Of a stretch of 64,000 bases of DNA, positions 52,697 to 61,172 are shown piece after piece. Location of the stretch: the NCBI RefSeq assembly GCF_900115815.1, contig NZ_FOXV01000012.1:38985-102984 (forward strand). Reading direction: 5' to 3'. Each line of letters opens with the position of its first letter. Position 1 is the first letter of the stretch. Under the pieces are notes generated by a model that saw only the letters and a list, made by a program, of their open reading frames with translations, searched no databases and had not been told where the DNA came from. Position numbers and translations under genes: made by a program. This DNA comes from Roseivivax halotolerans (lineage in GTDB: Bacteria; Pseudomonadota; Alphaproteobacteria; Rhodobacterales; Rhodobacteraceae).

Positions 52697-53679
52697 GCTG
52701 CCAGACCTCCGAAGAGGCGATCAAGCAGCGAGTCGCGCGGCTGTTCCTGAAGAACGATCTTGCCTCCCGCAACCGCGTCGGCGATGCCTTCCGCGTTCAT
52801 CACCGCCTCGCGCATCGTGGCGATGCGCGCGGACCGCGAGGTGAGACGCGAGACGCTGCTGGAGCCGACGACGACATCGGGGCTGACCTGCGATCCATCG
52901 GCAAGACGCAGATCAAGCATCCCGACTTCGGTCATCACGGCCCGGGCCACTTCCTCCTCGGTCATGTCGATCGCGCCATGAACGACGAAGCTGATGACCC
53001 CGTTGCCGGAATGGGAAATGAAGTAGTTCGCGCCCGCCAGCACTTCGGTGACCGCATCGGCCAGCGAGTTGATCACGAATTCATAATCGTTGCCCGAAGC
53101 CTTCCGATGGATTTCGACCGCGTTGGCGAGCTTGAGCGCGAAGCACTGCATGCCGCCGACACCGCCCGGGACACCTTGCAGGTAGCTTTCCAGCGCATGG
53201 TTCGCGATGGAAAAGGGCACGTCATCCAGCATGAAGGCCTCGGAGAGGCGCGGCTTCTCGCGGTCCGGCTTGCCGTGCTGCGCCGCGGCCAGCTGCGCTT
53301 GCTGGCGCTGCATCTGCTCGGCCAGGCCAAGGCGCACGCGGAACTCGGTCGCGTCGAACGGCTTGGTGACATAGTCGCTCGCCCCCGCTGCGAAAGCACG
53401 GTCGAAATGGTGTTTCTCATCGAGACGCGAGACCATCAGGATCGGCGTTGCCCTGTAGAGCGGGTTCGCACGGATCTCGCCGCAAAGCGCGACGCCGTCG
53501 ATGCCCGGCATCAAGATATCCAGAAGGAAGCATTCGAACGGGCGCTCGACCGTGGAAATCACCGTCATCGCCTGCTCCGCCGAGCCAGCGGTCACGACAT
53601 CCTCGTAACCGGCATCGCTCAGAACCGTGGTCACCAGTTCGAGGATGATCGGATCGTCGTCTACCGCAAGAATACGCAT
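52693..53679 (-). CDS. Response regulator with degenerate GGDEF-like output domain
   Basis: A 328-residue protein. Residues 1-125 are a receiver with acidic Asp7-Asp9, phosphoacceptor Asp54 (FLLDILMPG) and lysine in YVTKPFD. Residues 150-310 look like a GGDEF fold in which the GG(D/E)EF loop is replaced by HSGNGVISFVVHG, so cyclase activity is unlikely. The start ATG 53679 has GGGAGA upstream. It overlaps the Hpt gene and precedes it in the same transcript. It could bind c-di-GMP or a partner protein; that part is inference. Confidence 0.8.
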   Translation of the reverse strand: MRILAVDDDPIILELVTTVLSDAGYEDVVTAGSAEQAMTVISTVERPFECFLLDILMPGIDGVALCGEIRANPLYRATPILMVSRLDEKHHFDRAFAAGASDYVTKPFDATEFRVRLGLAEQMQRQQAQLAAAQHGKPDREKPRLSEAFMLDDVPFSIANHALESYLQGVPGGVGGMQCFALKLANAVEIHRKASGNDYEFVINSLADAVTEVLAGANYFISHSGNGVISFVVHGAIDMTEEEVARAVMTEVGMLDLRLADGSQVSPDVVVGSSSVSRLTSRSARIATMREAVMNAEGIADAVAGGKIVLQEQPRDSLLDRLFGGLAA

Positions 53680-53825
53680 CAGGCTCTCCCAGGCTATTGA
53701 GGGACGGATCCCCGTCTCATGCCCTGTGAGTGTCGAGCTCAATCGTGATGCAATTAAGGCGATAATCGGGTCAGAGGCGCCCGATTCCGCCCAACTCGTA
53801 AAATTCGGGATTGCAGTTATGCAAG

Positions 53826-53857
53826 TAATAAAGCCGCGCCAACGAGGTCGGCGCGGC
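53826..53857 (-). terminator. Rho-independent terminator after wza
   Basis: Perfect eight-pair stem GCCGCGCC (53833-53840) with GGCGCGGC (53850-53857); on the minus strand it is followed by TTTATTA. It lies 20 bases beyond the wza stop. Confidence 0.8.
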
Positions 53858-53877
53858 CTTGATTTCCAAGCGTCAGC

Positions 53878-55254
53878 CTAGTTCGCCAACCCCTGCCGCG
53901 CGGCAGATGCGGCGGTGTTGATCAGCGTCGGGAGGGCCTGCTGCAAGGCACGGTTCCACTTGGTGATCGGCTGCTCCTCGATGAACACCACGTCGTTCGG
54001 GCGCATCTCGAAGCGCGTCGCGAGCGTGAGGTTCGCCGCATTCCGCGCGTTCAGGTGCCAAGCCGTGACGGCGCCGAACTCTGCCGGGTTGGAGGACGAC
54101 CGCAAGATGTAGATTTCCGAAGGATCGCCGGTTGTCGTCGGGAACCCGCCATTGCCGTAAATGACATCCGCCAAGGTTGTCTGCTGGTTGAACGGCATGA
54201 CGAAGCGGCTCTGCTCGGTTACCTCGCCGGCAAGATAGACATAGTCACGATCCTCGGCATCCAGCTCCAGCCGCGATCTGAAGTTGTCTCTCAGCTCGTT
54301 CAGCTGAGCGCGGCGCAGGCCGACTTCAGCTTGAAGTTCCTGAATAGCCGACTGGCGCGCATCGCGGCGAATGTTGATGACGTCAATTCGGGCGCGATAG
54401 AACTCGAGCGCTTGCTGGAGATCGTAGCTCGTATCGACGTAGACCGCGTCGCCGTTCGTCAGGCGGATGCGCTGAAGGTCCGGCCGCGAGAGAAAGTCCT
54501 CGAACGGGATCTGGTAGAGCGATCCATCGCGGTAGATGCGGATCGAGGCGAATTCCTCGTTGGAGACCTGAATGCCGCCGGCGGCGGTGATCGCCTCACC
54601 GAGATCCAGGGTATTGAGCGTGATCGGCACGATTGTCGGATCACCCACAGCCCCGCCGACCGCGACGCGCTTGGAGTTGAACTCGGCCACCTCAAGCGAG
54701 AAGGCCGGGTCGATCTGGTTCGACACGAGCGCGTCGAACAGCATCGCTTCAGCTTCCTCGATGGTCATGCCAGCGACCTGCACCGGGCCGATATCAGGTA
54801 TGGCGATCGCACCGTCGTCGCGAACAGTGTAGCCCTGCCGCGCGTTCTGGGCGGCAAGAAGACCGGACAATTCCTCGACCGTCGACCCGGCGGATTTCGT
54901 CGCGAGGAGAAGAACATCGCCAACGCCGATGCGGTAGGGCTCGGTCGGGATTTGCGGCGGCACGCGCAACTCCAGCGGCTGGCGCCGCTCGTCGGGCAGG
55001 AACGGCTCTTCGGGCAACGCGCCAACGCCTCGCAGCTGGCCACCACCGGCCGCGGCATAGAAGACTTCCGGCAGGGATTTGGGCGTGTAAGGCGCGCGGT
55101 TGGCAACGAGCAGCGTTTGCGGATCGATATCCACCACCCGCACATCCGCTCCGCCAGCCTGCTGGCTGACGGACGGACTATTGTAACTCACTCCGCACGC
55201 ACCGAGCGTCATTGCGGCGACGATCAACGCCGATCCGATGAGCGCTTTCCTCAT
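53878..55254 (-). CDS. wza: Polysaccharide export lipoprotein (Wza/GfcE type)
   Basis: A 458-residue outer membrane lipoprotein. The signal ends LGAC, with the lipidated residue Cys20. A polysaccharide export domain (PYRIGVGDVLLLATKS) is followed by SLBB-like domains (RVAVGGAVGDPTIVPI; VYLAGEVTEQSRFVMPF) and a coiled-coil segment between them (about 295-345). It forms the export channel that the Wzc-like kinase at 36475 would contact. It is the last gene of a yjbH-yjbF-wza operon. ATG 55254 has AAAGGGA upstream. Confidence 0.9.
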   Translation of the reverse strand: MRKALIGSALIVAAMTLGACGVSYNSPSVSQQAGGADVRVVDIDPQTLLVANRAPYTPKSLPEVFYAAAGGGQLRGVGALPEEPFLPDERRQPLELRVPPQIPTEPYRIGVGDVLLLATKSAGSTVEELSGLLAAQNARQGYTVRDDGAIAIPDIGPVQVAGMTIEEAEAMLFDALVSNQIDPAFSLEVAEFNSKRVAVGGAVGDPTIVPITLNTLDLGEAITAAGGIQVSNEEFASIRIYRDGSLYQIPFEDFLSRPDLQRIRLTNGDAVYVDTSYDLQQALEFYRARIDVINIRRDARQSAIQELQAEVGLRRAQLNELRDNFRSRLELDAEDRDYVYLAGEVTEQSRFVMPFNQQTTLADVIYGNGGFPTTTGDPSEIYILRSSSNPAEFGAVTAWHLNARNAANLTLATRFEMRPNDVVFIEEQPITKWNRALQQALPTLINTAASAARQGLAN

Positions 55255-55292
55255 AGCTGTTCCCTTTCCTCCCGCATGGCGCCGCCTGCGGA

Positions 55293-55892
55293 TCAATTCA
55301 GTCGTTCGGTAATGATGACACCAGTGCCTTCGCTGATCCACTGCTCGGACCGCACGAGTTCCCCATCCGTCCCGCGCCAATAGCTGTTCGTGACGTCGAA
55401 ACTTGGCGTGGCGCATGTCTCGTCGGTGCGAATCGTGGCGAGCGCTGTTCCCAGGATATTCAGGGTTTCCGGCTCTCGCGCCGTCACGATGCACTGGAAG
55501 CTCCGGAATTCCGTCTGGTATTCACCGTCCAGGGTTGTGTGGAAGCGCGGGTAATACCCGTCTCCCCCCTGCCCCTTCGAAGCGGCAATGGAGCCCGCCA
55601 GATCGGCCGACATCAAATCGTCGCCGAGCGAGCGAGTCGCGACGACAAGCCCGTCGCGGGTCGAAATCGCCGAGGTGCCGTCCGGCGTGCGCCATGTGGT
55701 GACCCCGTCCAGTGTCTCAATCGGCTGGACGGTGGATTCACGGCCGAGCCCTTCAACGCCGACATAGAGGAGCGGCGCGTCCACGGTGGCCACGAGTTCT
55801 GGCGTCAGCCCGGCCCGAAAAGACCCGAAGGGCGGCGTGCTGGCACAGGCGGCGAGCGCAGCCAAAGCGCAGATGGGGAGAACACGGATCAC
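55293..55892 (-). CDS. yjbF: YjbF/GfcB-family lipoprotein
   Basis: A 199-residue lipoprotein; the lipobox ALAAC places the lipidated residue at Cys16. The body matches the YjbF/GfcB family by layout (GLGRESTVQPIETLDGVTTW in part, SYWRGTDGELVRSEQW). GfcB/YjbF is needed for group 4 capsule or Yjb exopolysaccharide secretion. Its GTG overlaps the yjbH stop as GTGA, which also fixes the start 18 bases inside the longer open frame. Confidence 0.83.
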   Translation of the reverse strand: MIRVLPICALAALAACASTPPFGSFRAGLTPELVATVDAPLLYVGVEGLGRESTVQPIETLDGVTTWRTPDGTSAISTRDGLVVATRSLGDDLMSADLAGSIAASKGQGGDGYYPRFHTTLDGEYQTEFRSFQCIVTAREPETLNILGTALATIRTDETCATPSFDVTNSYWRGTDGELVRSEQWISEGTGVIITERLN

Positions 55893-57982
55893 TTCCAGAA
55901 CCTCCCCCAACCGTCGCGAAGCTCTTGCTCATGCGACTGATTGACCTTCTCATAGAGCCGGTCGCGGATCGACAACCGCGCGCCGCCGTCTCGCAAAATG
56001 GGCCGGAGCGCGTAGCCAAAATTCTGACGGGTCGGATCGCCGCGAGCCCAATCGAGCGGGATGGTCAGCAGGAGCCCCTTGTCGAATGATCCTTCGCCGA
56101 ACTCCTCGAAAGGCACGTCGGTGAGCGTGGCGAACGCACCAATCTTCCAGCCATTCTTGAAGGTCCTGTTGATCGTCAGTGTCGCGCCCCAATCACCGGC
56201 AAGGTAGCGACCAGCGTCGACTTGAGCCTCGAAGCCGTTGTTGAAATCGTAGTAGAGCGAGGCGTGCCCCGTCGCGACTTCGTAGTCGCGGAAGCCGAAG
56301 CCCTGATCGAACGCGCGCTGCTTGACGTAGTTTGCCTCAACCCCAATCCCGAGATTGCTGTCCACCGGCTTCCACAGCACTTCGGTCGAAACCCCACCGA
56401 AATGACGTTCAAGATAGCCAACAGTCACGCGACCATAAAGATCACGCCCTGGCTTGAAGAAATAGCTCCCAGTCAGGTTCATTAGGTCCGTCGGACCTGT
56501 CCGCTCGTAAATGTTGGTCTCGCTGCGAACCCGCGGCAGCACCGAGTCTGAAACACGATCGGATTCGTCTAGATTTCCGAAGACTTTTTGGCGGACTGAA
56601 CCCCGAAACAAGAATCCGGGCGCGGGCTCGAACTGTGCGTTGAGCTGAACGCCGAAATCCGCGCGGACCGGGGCATCTGGGTCGAATAGGCTCGGCTGGG
56701 CGTAGGGCGCGAGACCGAAGTCGAACCGCGGATAGACCCGCGCGAGTGGCTGCGACGGTGTCGTCGTCGGTTCGATCTGCGCGCGCGCATAGCTCGACCA
56801 CGAATTGTCGAGGGAGGAGGCCAGCTCCTCCATATCCGCCCTGCGGATGGTGACCTCGGCGCCCGCGATGCCGTTGGAGACCGGACGAATAACAAAGGTA
56901 TCCACTTGCGGCGGCATCGCGCCGGTCAGAACGCGCGCCGTGCGTCCGATCGCCTGGGCGTTGGCGCGCCAGCGGGTATTCTCGATCTCGACACGCGCAA
57001 CGGAACCCTCGATCGAAAAGCCGTGGAGCGGCACGCCTTCCGCCTCTAGCACCTCTTCGAGCTGCCCCACCGCAGTTGCTCCCCCGTTGGGCTGCGTCCA
57101 GCCGAGCGCGGCGACATCGACATCCGCGCGCGGCGTGACGGGGAATGGCGCAGGATCGCCGCCGCCATCATAAGGCGGCTCGGTCGGGTTGGTGGTAAAC
57201 GTGACCTGAACCCCCAGCGCGGACCCGTAAAGATAAGCGGCCGAGACATTCACGTTCTCGCGCAGCTTGTAGGTCAGACCGAAGTTCCACGGCGAGCGAT
57301 AATCGAAGGTCGGACCGTCTTCCCGCGCATAGGAGTCGGAGGAATATTCGATGGCGAAGCTGAGCTTGTCGGTGGCCTTTACCTCGACGCCGCCAAAGAA
57401 AGCGGCGTCTCCCCGGAAGAACTGGTCGAGTTCGGCTTCGCCGCCAAGCCCTGTATCGCGGCTGGGCCGCGTCTCGAACGTCTCGCTCAGGAAGCCCAAG
57501 GGGTTGGTGAAGCCGTTATTCGATCCCAGCCGTCCCCATCCCAGGCCGCCCGTGACCCGAAGACGCGGCGTCAGATGCTTCGTCGCAACGAGATACTCGG
57601 ATGCGTAGACGCCCGTGCCGATAAGATCGTTTATGCCGAGCGTCAGTGCCGGGCGACGGCGCGTTTCCTCGAGCAGGCGGACATGCAGAGAGAAGCTGCG
57701 ATCAAATCGATCGTTATTCGGACCCAAATCGTTCCGAATCCGCGAGTAGCGAAACGAGCCAGTGACCCGTGGCAACACCTGGAAACTGCCGGTGATCCGG
57801 CTCGTGCCGCCGAAGTCCGATACCGTCACCGAGAGATCGGAGTCCGGAAAGCTGAGCGCCGTCGGCATGTCGACCATGCCCGGCAAACCATAGGTCGAGT
57901 AGCGAACGGCGAAGCTGTCCTGCGCTTCGACGGCACTGCCTGCAGCAAGCGAGACAAACGCGATGACCGCGATACGTTTCAC
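55889..57982 (-). CDS. yjbH: YjbH/GfcD-family outer membrane protein
   Basis: A 697-residue protein with signal peptide (AAGSAVEAQD) and alternating beta-strand sequence throughout, ending with the family's DPTRQNFGYALRPILRDGG segment. The start of the mature protein (YSTYGLPGMVDMPTALSFPD) is typical of YjbH. The family is thought to form a pair of beta-barrels that, with YjbF, completes an alternative outer membrane exit for polysaccharide. The start is GTG 57982, with GGGGGAG upstream. First gene of the yjbH-yjbF-wza operon. Confidence 0.86.
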   Translation of the reverse strand: MKRIAVIAFVSLAAGSAVEAQDSFAVRYSTYGLPGMVDMPTALSFPDSDLSVTVSDFGGTSRITGSFQVLPRVTGSFRYSRIRNDLGPNNDRFDRSFSLHVRLLEETRRRPALTLGINDLIGTGVYASEYLVATKHLTPRLRVTGGLGWGRLGSNNGFTNPLGFLSETFETRPSRDTGLGGEAELDQFFRGDAAFFGGVEVKATDKLSFAIEYSSDSYAREDGPTFDYRSPWNFGLTYKLRENVNVSAAYLYGSALGVQVTFTTNPTEPPYDGGGDPAPFPVTPRADVDVAALGWTQPNGGATAVGQLEEVLEAEGVPLHGFSIEGSVARVEIENTRWRANAQAIGRTARVLTGAMPPQVDTFVIRPVSNGIAGAEVTIRRADMEELASSLDNSWSSYARAQIEPTTTPSQPLARVYPRFDFGLAPYAQPSLFDPDAPVRADFGVQLNAQFEPAPGFLFRGSVRQKVFGNLDESDRVSDSVLPRVRSETNIYERTGPTDLMNLTGSYFFKPGRDLYGRVTVGYLERHFGGVSTEVLWKPVDSNLGIGVEANYVKQRAFDQGFGFRDYEVATGHASLYYDFNNGFEAQVDAGRYLAGDWGATLTINRTFKNGWKIGAFATLTDVPFEEFGEGSFDKGLLLTIPLDWARGDPTRQNFGYALRPILRDGGARLSIRDRLYEKVNQSHEQELRDGWGRFWK

Positions 57983-58077
57983 TCAAGAACTCCCCCGGAT
58001 TCTCAGGGATGCATAGATCATTCGCGTGAGCACAGCATCCCGCGGTCGGCGCACAACCGCCAAGCACGGGGCATGAT

Positions 58078-58156
58078 GTGGCGCGTCGGCCACAGGCTGC
58101 ACTGAATACGGCACTTATCCACAGATGCAGGGTGACAGAGACGTGTGACGCGCCAC
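58078..58156. promoter_or_regulatory. Ten-base inverted repeat enclosing a perfect DnaA box
   Basis: GTGGCGCGTC (58078-58087) and GACGCGCCAC (58147-58156) are perfect inverted copies 59 bases apart. Between them is TTATCCACA (58115-58123), identical to the consensus DnaA box. All lie in the 236-base gap between divergent yjbH and the PPP-type phosphatase gene. Function unknown. Confidence 0.4.
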
Positions 58157-58218
58157 GTGGCCAAGGTCAGCCGATCTTGGTAGGAGCATCGGCAACCTTT
58201 CCAGATCCGAGGTCCCTG

Positions 58219-58950
58219 TTGTTCAAGTCGCTGATCGAGAAGCTTCGCAAACCATCAAAACCTGAATTCGCTCCTCCCGCTCCGGATGAACCTTTCGCGG
58301 CGATTGGGGATGTTCACGGACGGCTGGATCTTCTTGAAGAGTTGCTCGCGAAACTGCCCGCGGATCTGCGTGTCATCTGCGTTGGCGATTACGTTGATCG
58401 CGGGCCCTCGTCGGTAAACACGTTGCGTTTTCTCGTGGCGCGCCCGGAGATCCTTAGCCTCAAGGGCAACCACGAGGACATGCTCGTGGGCTTTCTCGAC
58501 AATCCCGAGGAAAAGGGGCCGCGCTGGCTCCGCAATGGCGGCCTTCAGACGCTTGCCGATATCGGCATCACGGGCCTCAACGAGATGACGCGGGGCATGA
58601 AGCTGCGCGAGGCGCGCAACGAGATGAAAACCGCGATGGGCGACGACCTCGTCGCGTGGCTGCGCGCCCTGCCCGTGCTGCATGAGACCGGGAATGTCGC
58701 GGTTCTTCATGCCGGCGCAGATCCCTCCGAGCCAATCGCCAGCGCACCGGAAAAGACACTGATCTGGGGGCATCGCGACTTCCTGCAGACGCCCCGGCGC
58801 GACGGCATCTGGGTCGTGCATGGTCACACCATCGTCGACGCGCCTTCGGCCGAGGACGGACGGATTGCGCTCGATACCGGCGCGTACGCTACCGGGCGCC
58901 TGACTGCGGGCATCGTGGCGGATGGCGAGGTGCGCTTCATCTCGACGTGA
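58219..58950 (+). CDS. PPP-family metallophosphoesterase (Ser/Thr or diadenosine phosphatase type)
   Basis: A 243-residue metallophosphatase with the three PPP motifs: GDVHGR (Asp31, His33), GDYVDRG (Asp57, Asp60) and GNHED (Asn84, His85), plus VVHGHT near the end. It may dephosphorylate Ser/Thr or Tyr residues, or cleave Ap4A. The TTG at 58219 is favoured, with GAGGT seven bases upstream; the longer open frame from 58078 has no homology-like residues before this point. It is divergent from the polysaccharide export operon. Confidence 0.82.
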   Translation: MFKSLIEKLRKPSKPEFAPPAPDEPFAAIGDVHGRLDLLEELLAKLPADLRVICVGDYVDRGPSSVNTLRFLVARPEILSLKGNHEDMLVGFLDNPEEKGPRWLRNGGLQTLADIGITGLNEMTRGMKLREARNEMKTAMGDDLVAWLRALPVLHETGNVAVLHAGADPSEPIASAPEKTLIWGHRDFLQTPRRDGIWVVHGHTIVDAPSAEDGRIALDTGAYATGRLTAGIVADGEVRFIST

Positions 58951-58957
58951 TTCACCT

Positions 58958-58986
58958 GCGGCCGAGCGGTGCCGCAAAGCTTTTTC
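58958..58986 (+). terminator. Weak terminator candidate after phosphatase gene
   Basis: Five-pair stem GCGGC (58958-58962) with GCCGC (58971-58975), followed after AAAGC by TTTTTC. The rest of the gap to 59240 shows no gene, only a region leading to the RhlE start. Confidence 0.45.
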
Positions 58987-59240
58987 ATTGACTTTGCACC
59001 TCCGCTCGCCCATCTGCCTGTTATCGCTGCGCTGCCGCGTGAGCATGCCGCGCCCGTTCGGGCCATCAGCGATACCGAATTTCAGTTCCCCATCACGCAG
59101 GGTTCCTGACGCGACGGCCGGTTGGCCCGGGATACGCCCGGACTCGCATTGGCCTTCGTCAACCCTCTGGCCGCGCAGGATGCGGCTGTCATCACGGCCG
59201 TGCCGGGTTTCTTCCGCGCGTGGCTGGTAAAGGATATACA

Positions 59241-60509
59241 TTGTTCGATTTCGACATGCTCGGCCTTGCGCCGGCACTCAATACGGCCCTCGAGCGCGCG
59301 GGCTTTTCCGAACCCACACCGATCCAGAACCAGGCGATTCCGCTTGCGCTTGACGGTCACGACATCATGGGGCTCGCCCAGACCGGCACCGGCAAGACGC
59401 TGGCTTTCGGCCTGCCCCTCATCGACCACCTCCTGGCGCAGCCGGGCAAACCGCTGCCGAAGACCTCCAAGGCGCTGATCCTCGCACCGACGCGTGAGCT
59501 GGTGAACCAGATCGCCGAGAGCTTGCGCGGTCTCACCGAAGGCACGAAACTGAAAGTAACGACCGTCGTCGGCGGCCAATCCATCGGCAAGCAGATCTCG
59601 ATCCTGTCGCGCGGCACGGATATCCTCGTTGCAACGCCGGGCCGCCTGATGGACCTGATGGATCGCGGCGCGGTCGATCTTGGCCAGGTCCGGCATCTCG
59701 TGCTCGACGAGGCCGACCAGATGCTCGACATGGGCTTCATCCACGCCTTGCGGAAGATCGCGCCGAAGCTCGGTACGCCGCGTCAGACCATGCTCTTCTC
59801 GGCGACGATGCCGAAACAGATGGAAGAGCTGTCGCGCGCCTATCTCACCGATCCTCGCCGGGTCGAGGTCTCGCCTCCGGGCAAGGCTGCCGACAAGATC
59901 ACCCAATCGGTGCATTTCCTTGAAAAGCCCGAGAAACCCCGCAAGCTGCGCGAGATCCTGAGCCAGGATCCGAACGCGCTGACACTGGTCTTCGCACGCA
60001 CCAAGCATGGCGCAGAGAAGCTGATGAAGGGACTTCGCGCCGACGGTTTCAATGCCGCCTCGATCCACGGCAACAAGAGCCAGGGTCAACGCGACCGCGC
60101 GATCAAGGGCTTCCGGGACGGAGACATCACCGTGCTCGTCGCGACCGACGTTGCGGCACGCGGCATCGACATTCCGGGCGTCGCCTATGTCATCAACTAC
60201 GATCTGCCGGAAGTGCCGGACAATTACGTGCACCGGATCGGGCGGACGGCGCGTGCGGGCCGTGAAGGCGAAGCGATTTCGTTCTGCGCGAGCGACGAGG
60301 CCGACCTTCTGGCGCAGATCCAGCGCCTGATGAAAATCGAGGTACCTGTCGCAAGCGGCACATCCCCGCTCATCGACGGGCGCGCGCCGGGCGGCAGCAA
60401 ACCGGGCCGTTCGCGGCGTGGCAAGGGCGGCGGCGCTGGTAAACCGAGCGCGCAGGCGCCGGGTGGGCGTGGTCGAGCGCGTCGCCCGCGCCGCAAGAAA
60501 GCGGCTTGA
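59241..60509 (+). CDS. rhlE: DEAD-box RNA helicase, RhlE-like
   Basis: A 422-residue ATP-dependent RNA helicase: Q-motif PTPIQNQ, Walker A AQTGTGKT, PTREL, DEAD box LDEADQMLD, SAT, and C-terminal HRIGRTAR. A basic Gly/Arg/Lys tail of about 55 residues binds RNA. Such helicases help ribosome assembly or RNA decay. The start is TTG 59241, because AAAGGA lies six bases upstream and the protein then begins with the family-typical FDFDMLGLAP; ATG 59256 and GTG 59220 are alternatives. Confidence 0.92.
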   Translation: MFDFDMLGLAPALNTALERAGFSEPTPIQNQAIPLALDGHDIMGLAQTGTGKTLAFGLPLIDHLLAQPGKPLPKTSKALILAPTRELVNQIAESLRGLTEGTKLKVTTVVGGQSIGKQISILSRGTDILVATPGRLMDLMDRGAVDLGQVRHLVLDEADQMLDMGFIHALRKIAPKLGTPRQTMLFSATMPKQMEELSRAYLTDPRRVEVSPPGKAADKITQSVHFLEKPEKPRKLREILSQDPNALTLVFARTKHGAEKLMKGLRADGFNAASIHGNKSQGQRDRAIKGFRDGDITVLVATDVAARGIDIPGVAYVINYDLPEVPDNYVHRIGRTARAGREGEAISFCASDEADLLAQIQRLMKIEVPVASGTSPLIDGRAPGGSKPGRSRRGKGGGAGKPSAQAPGGRGRARRPRRKKAA

Positions 60510-60658
60510 TCTCAACCATCCCGTGCATCCGTCATCAAATTGCGTGGCGGGTGCACACACAGTCGTGGAGGCGCGTCCTCTCATCGCTCGCGCAAGCGTC
60601 ACAGCAACTCGGCCGTCACCGTGCTAGGATGGAAGCCTGACCAATCAGGGAGGCTTTC

Positions 60659-61087
60659 ATGAAACCGCATGCTCTCATGCTCGGAGCCGGGCTTGCACTT
60701 GCAAGTGCCGCGCACGCATCGGACCACCGCACACCCGCACCCGAGGATGCCCGCGCCTACATCATCTCGCCTTCGGACGGGGAAACCGTATCCAACCCGG
60801 TCACGATCGTCTTTGGCCTCGAGGGGATGGGCATCGCCCCGGCTGGAACCGAGGCCGAGAATACCGGCCACCACCATTTACTGATCAACACCGAACTGGA
60901 CAGCGTCGATCTTGACGCGAACCTGCCGGCCACGGATCAGATCGTGCATTTCGGCGGTGGGCAAACGCAGGTCACAACCGAACTCCCGACGGGCGAGCAC
61001 AGGCTGCAGCTTCTGCTCGGCGATGCGAACCACGTGCCGCACGACCCGCCGGTGACGAGCGATCCCGTGACCATCACGGTGGAGTGA
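60659..61087 (+). CDS. DUF4399 periplasmic protein
   Basis: A 142-residue protein with signal peptide (LALASAAHAS). The mature domain has the DUF4399 landmarks YIISPSDGETVSNPV, TGHHHLLI and LPTGEHRLQLLLGDANHVPH, with histidines that could bind metal. Function unknown. GGGAGG precedes ATG 60659. It lies upstream of, but is probably not cotranscribed with, the YcaQ-like gene. Confidence 0.85.
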   Translation: MKPHALMLGAGLALASAAHASDHRTPAPEDARAYIISPSDGETVSNPVTIVFGLEGMGIAPAGTEAENTGHHHLLINTELDSVDLDANLPATDQIVHFGGGQTQVTTELPTGEHRLQLLLGDANHVPHDPPVTSDPVTITVE

Positions 61088-61172
61088 CGCAGACCGCGCG
61101 CTCGTCCTGGGTCCAGGCCGCACCGCGCATTTCGAACGTGCCCTTTGCGACGTGGGCCTCTAGGGTCTGCGC

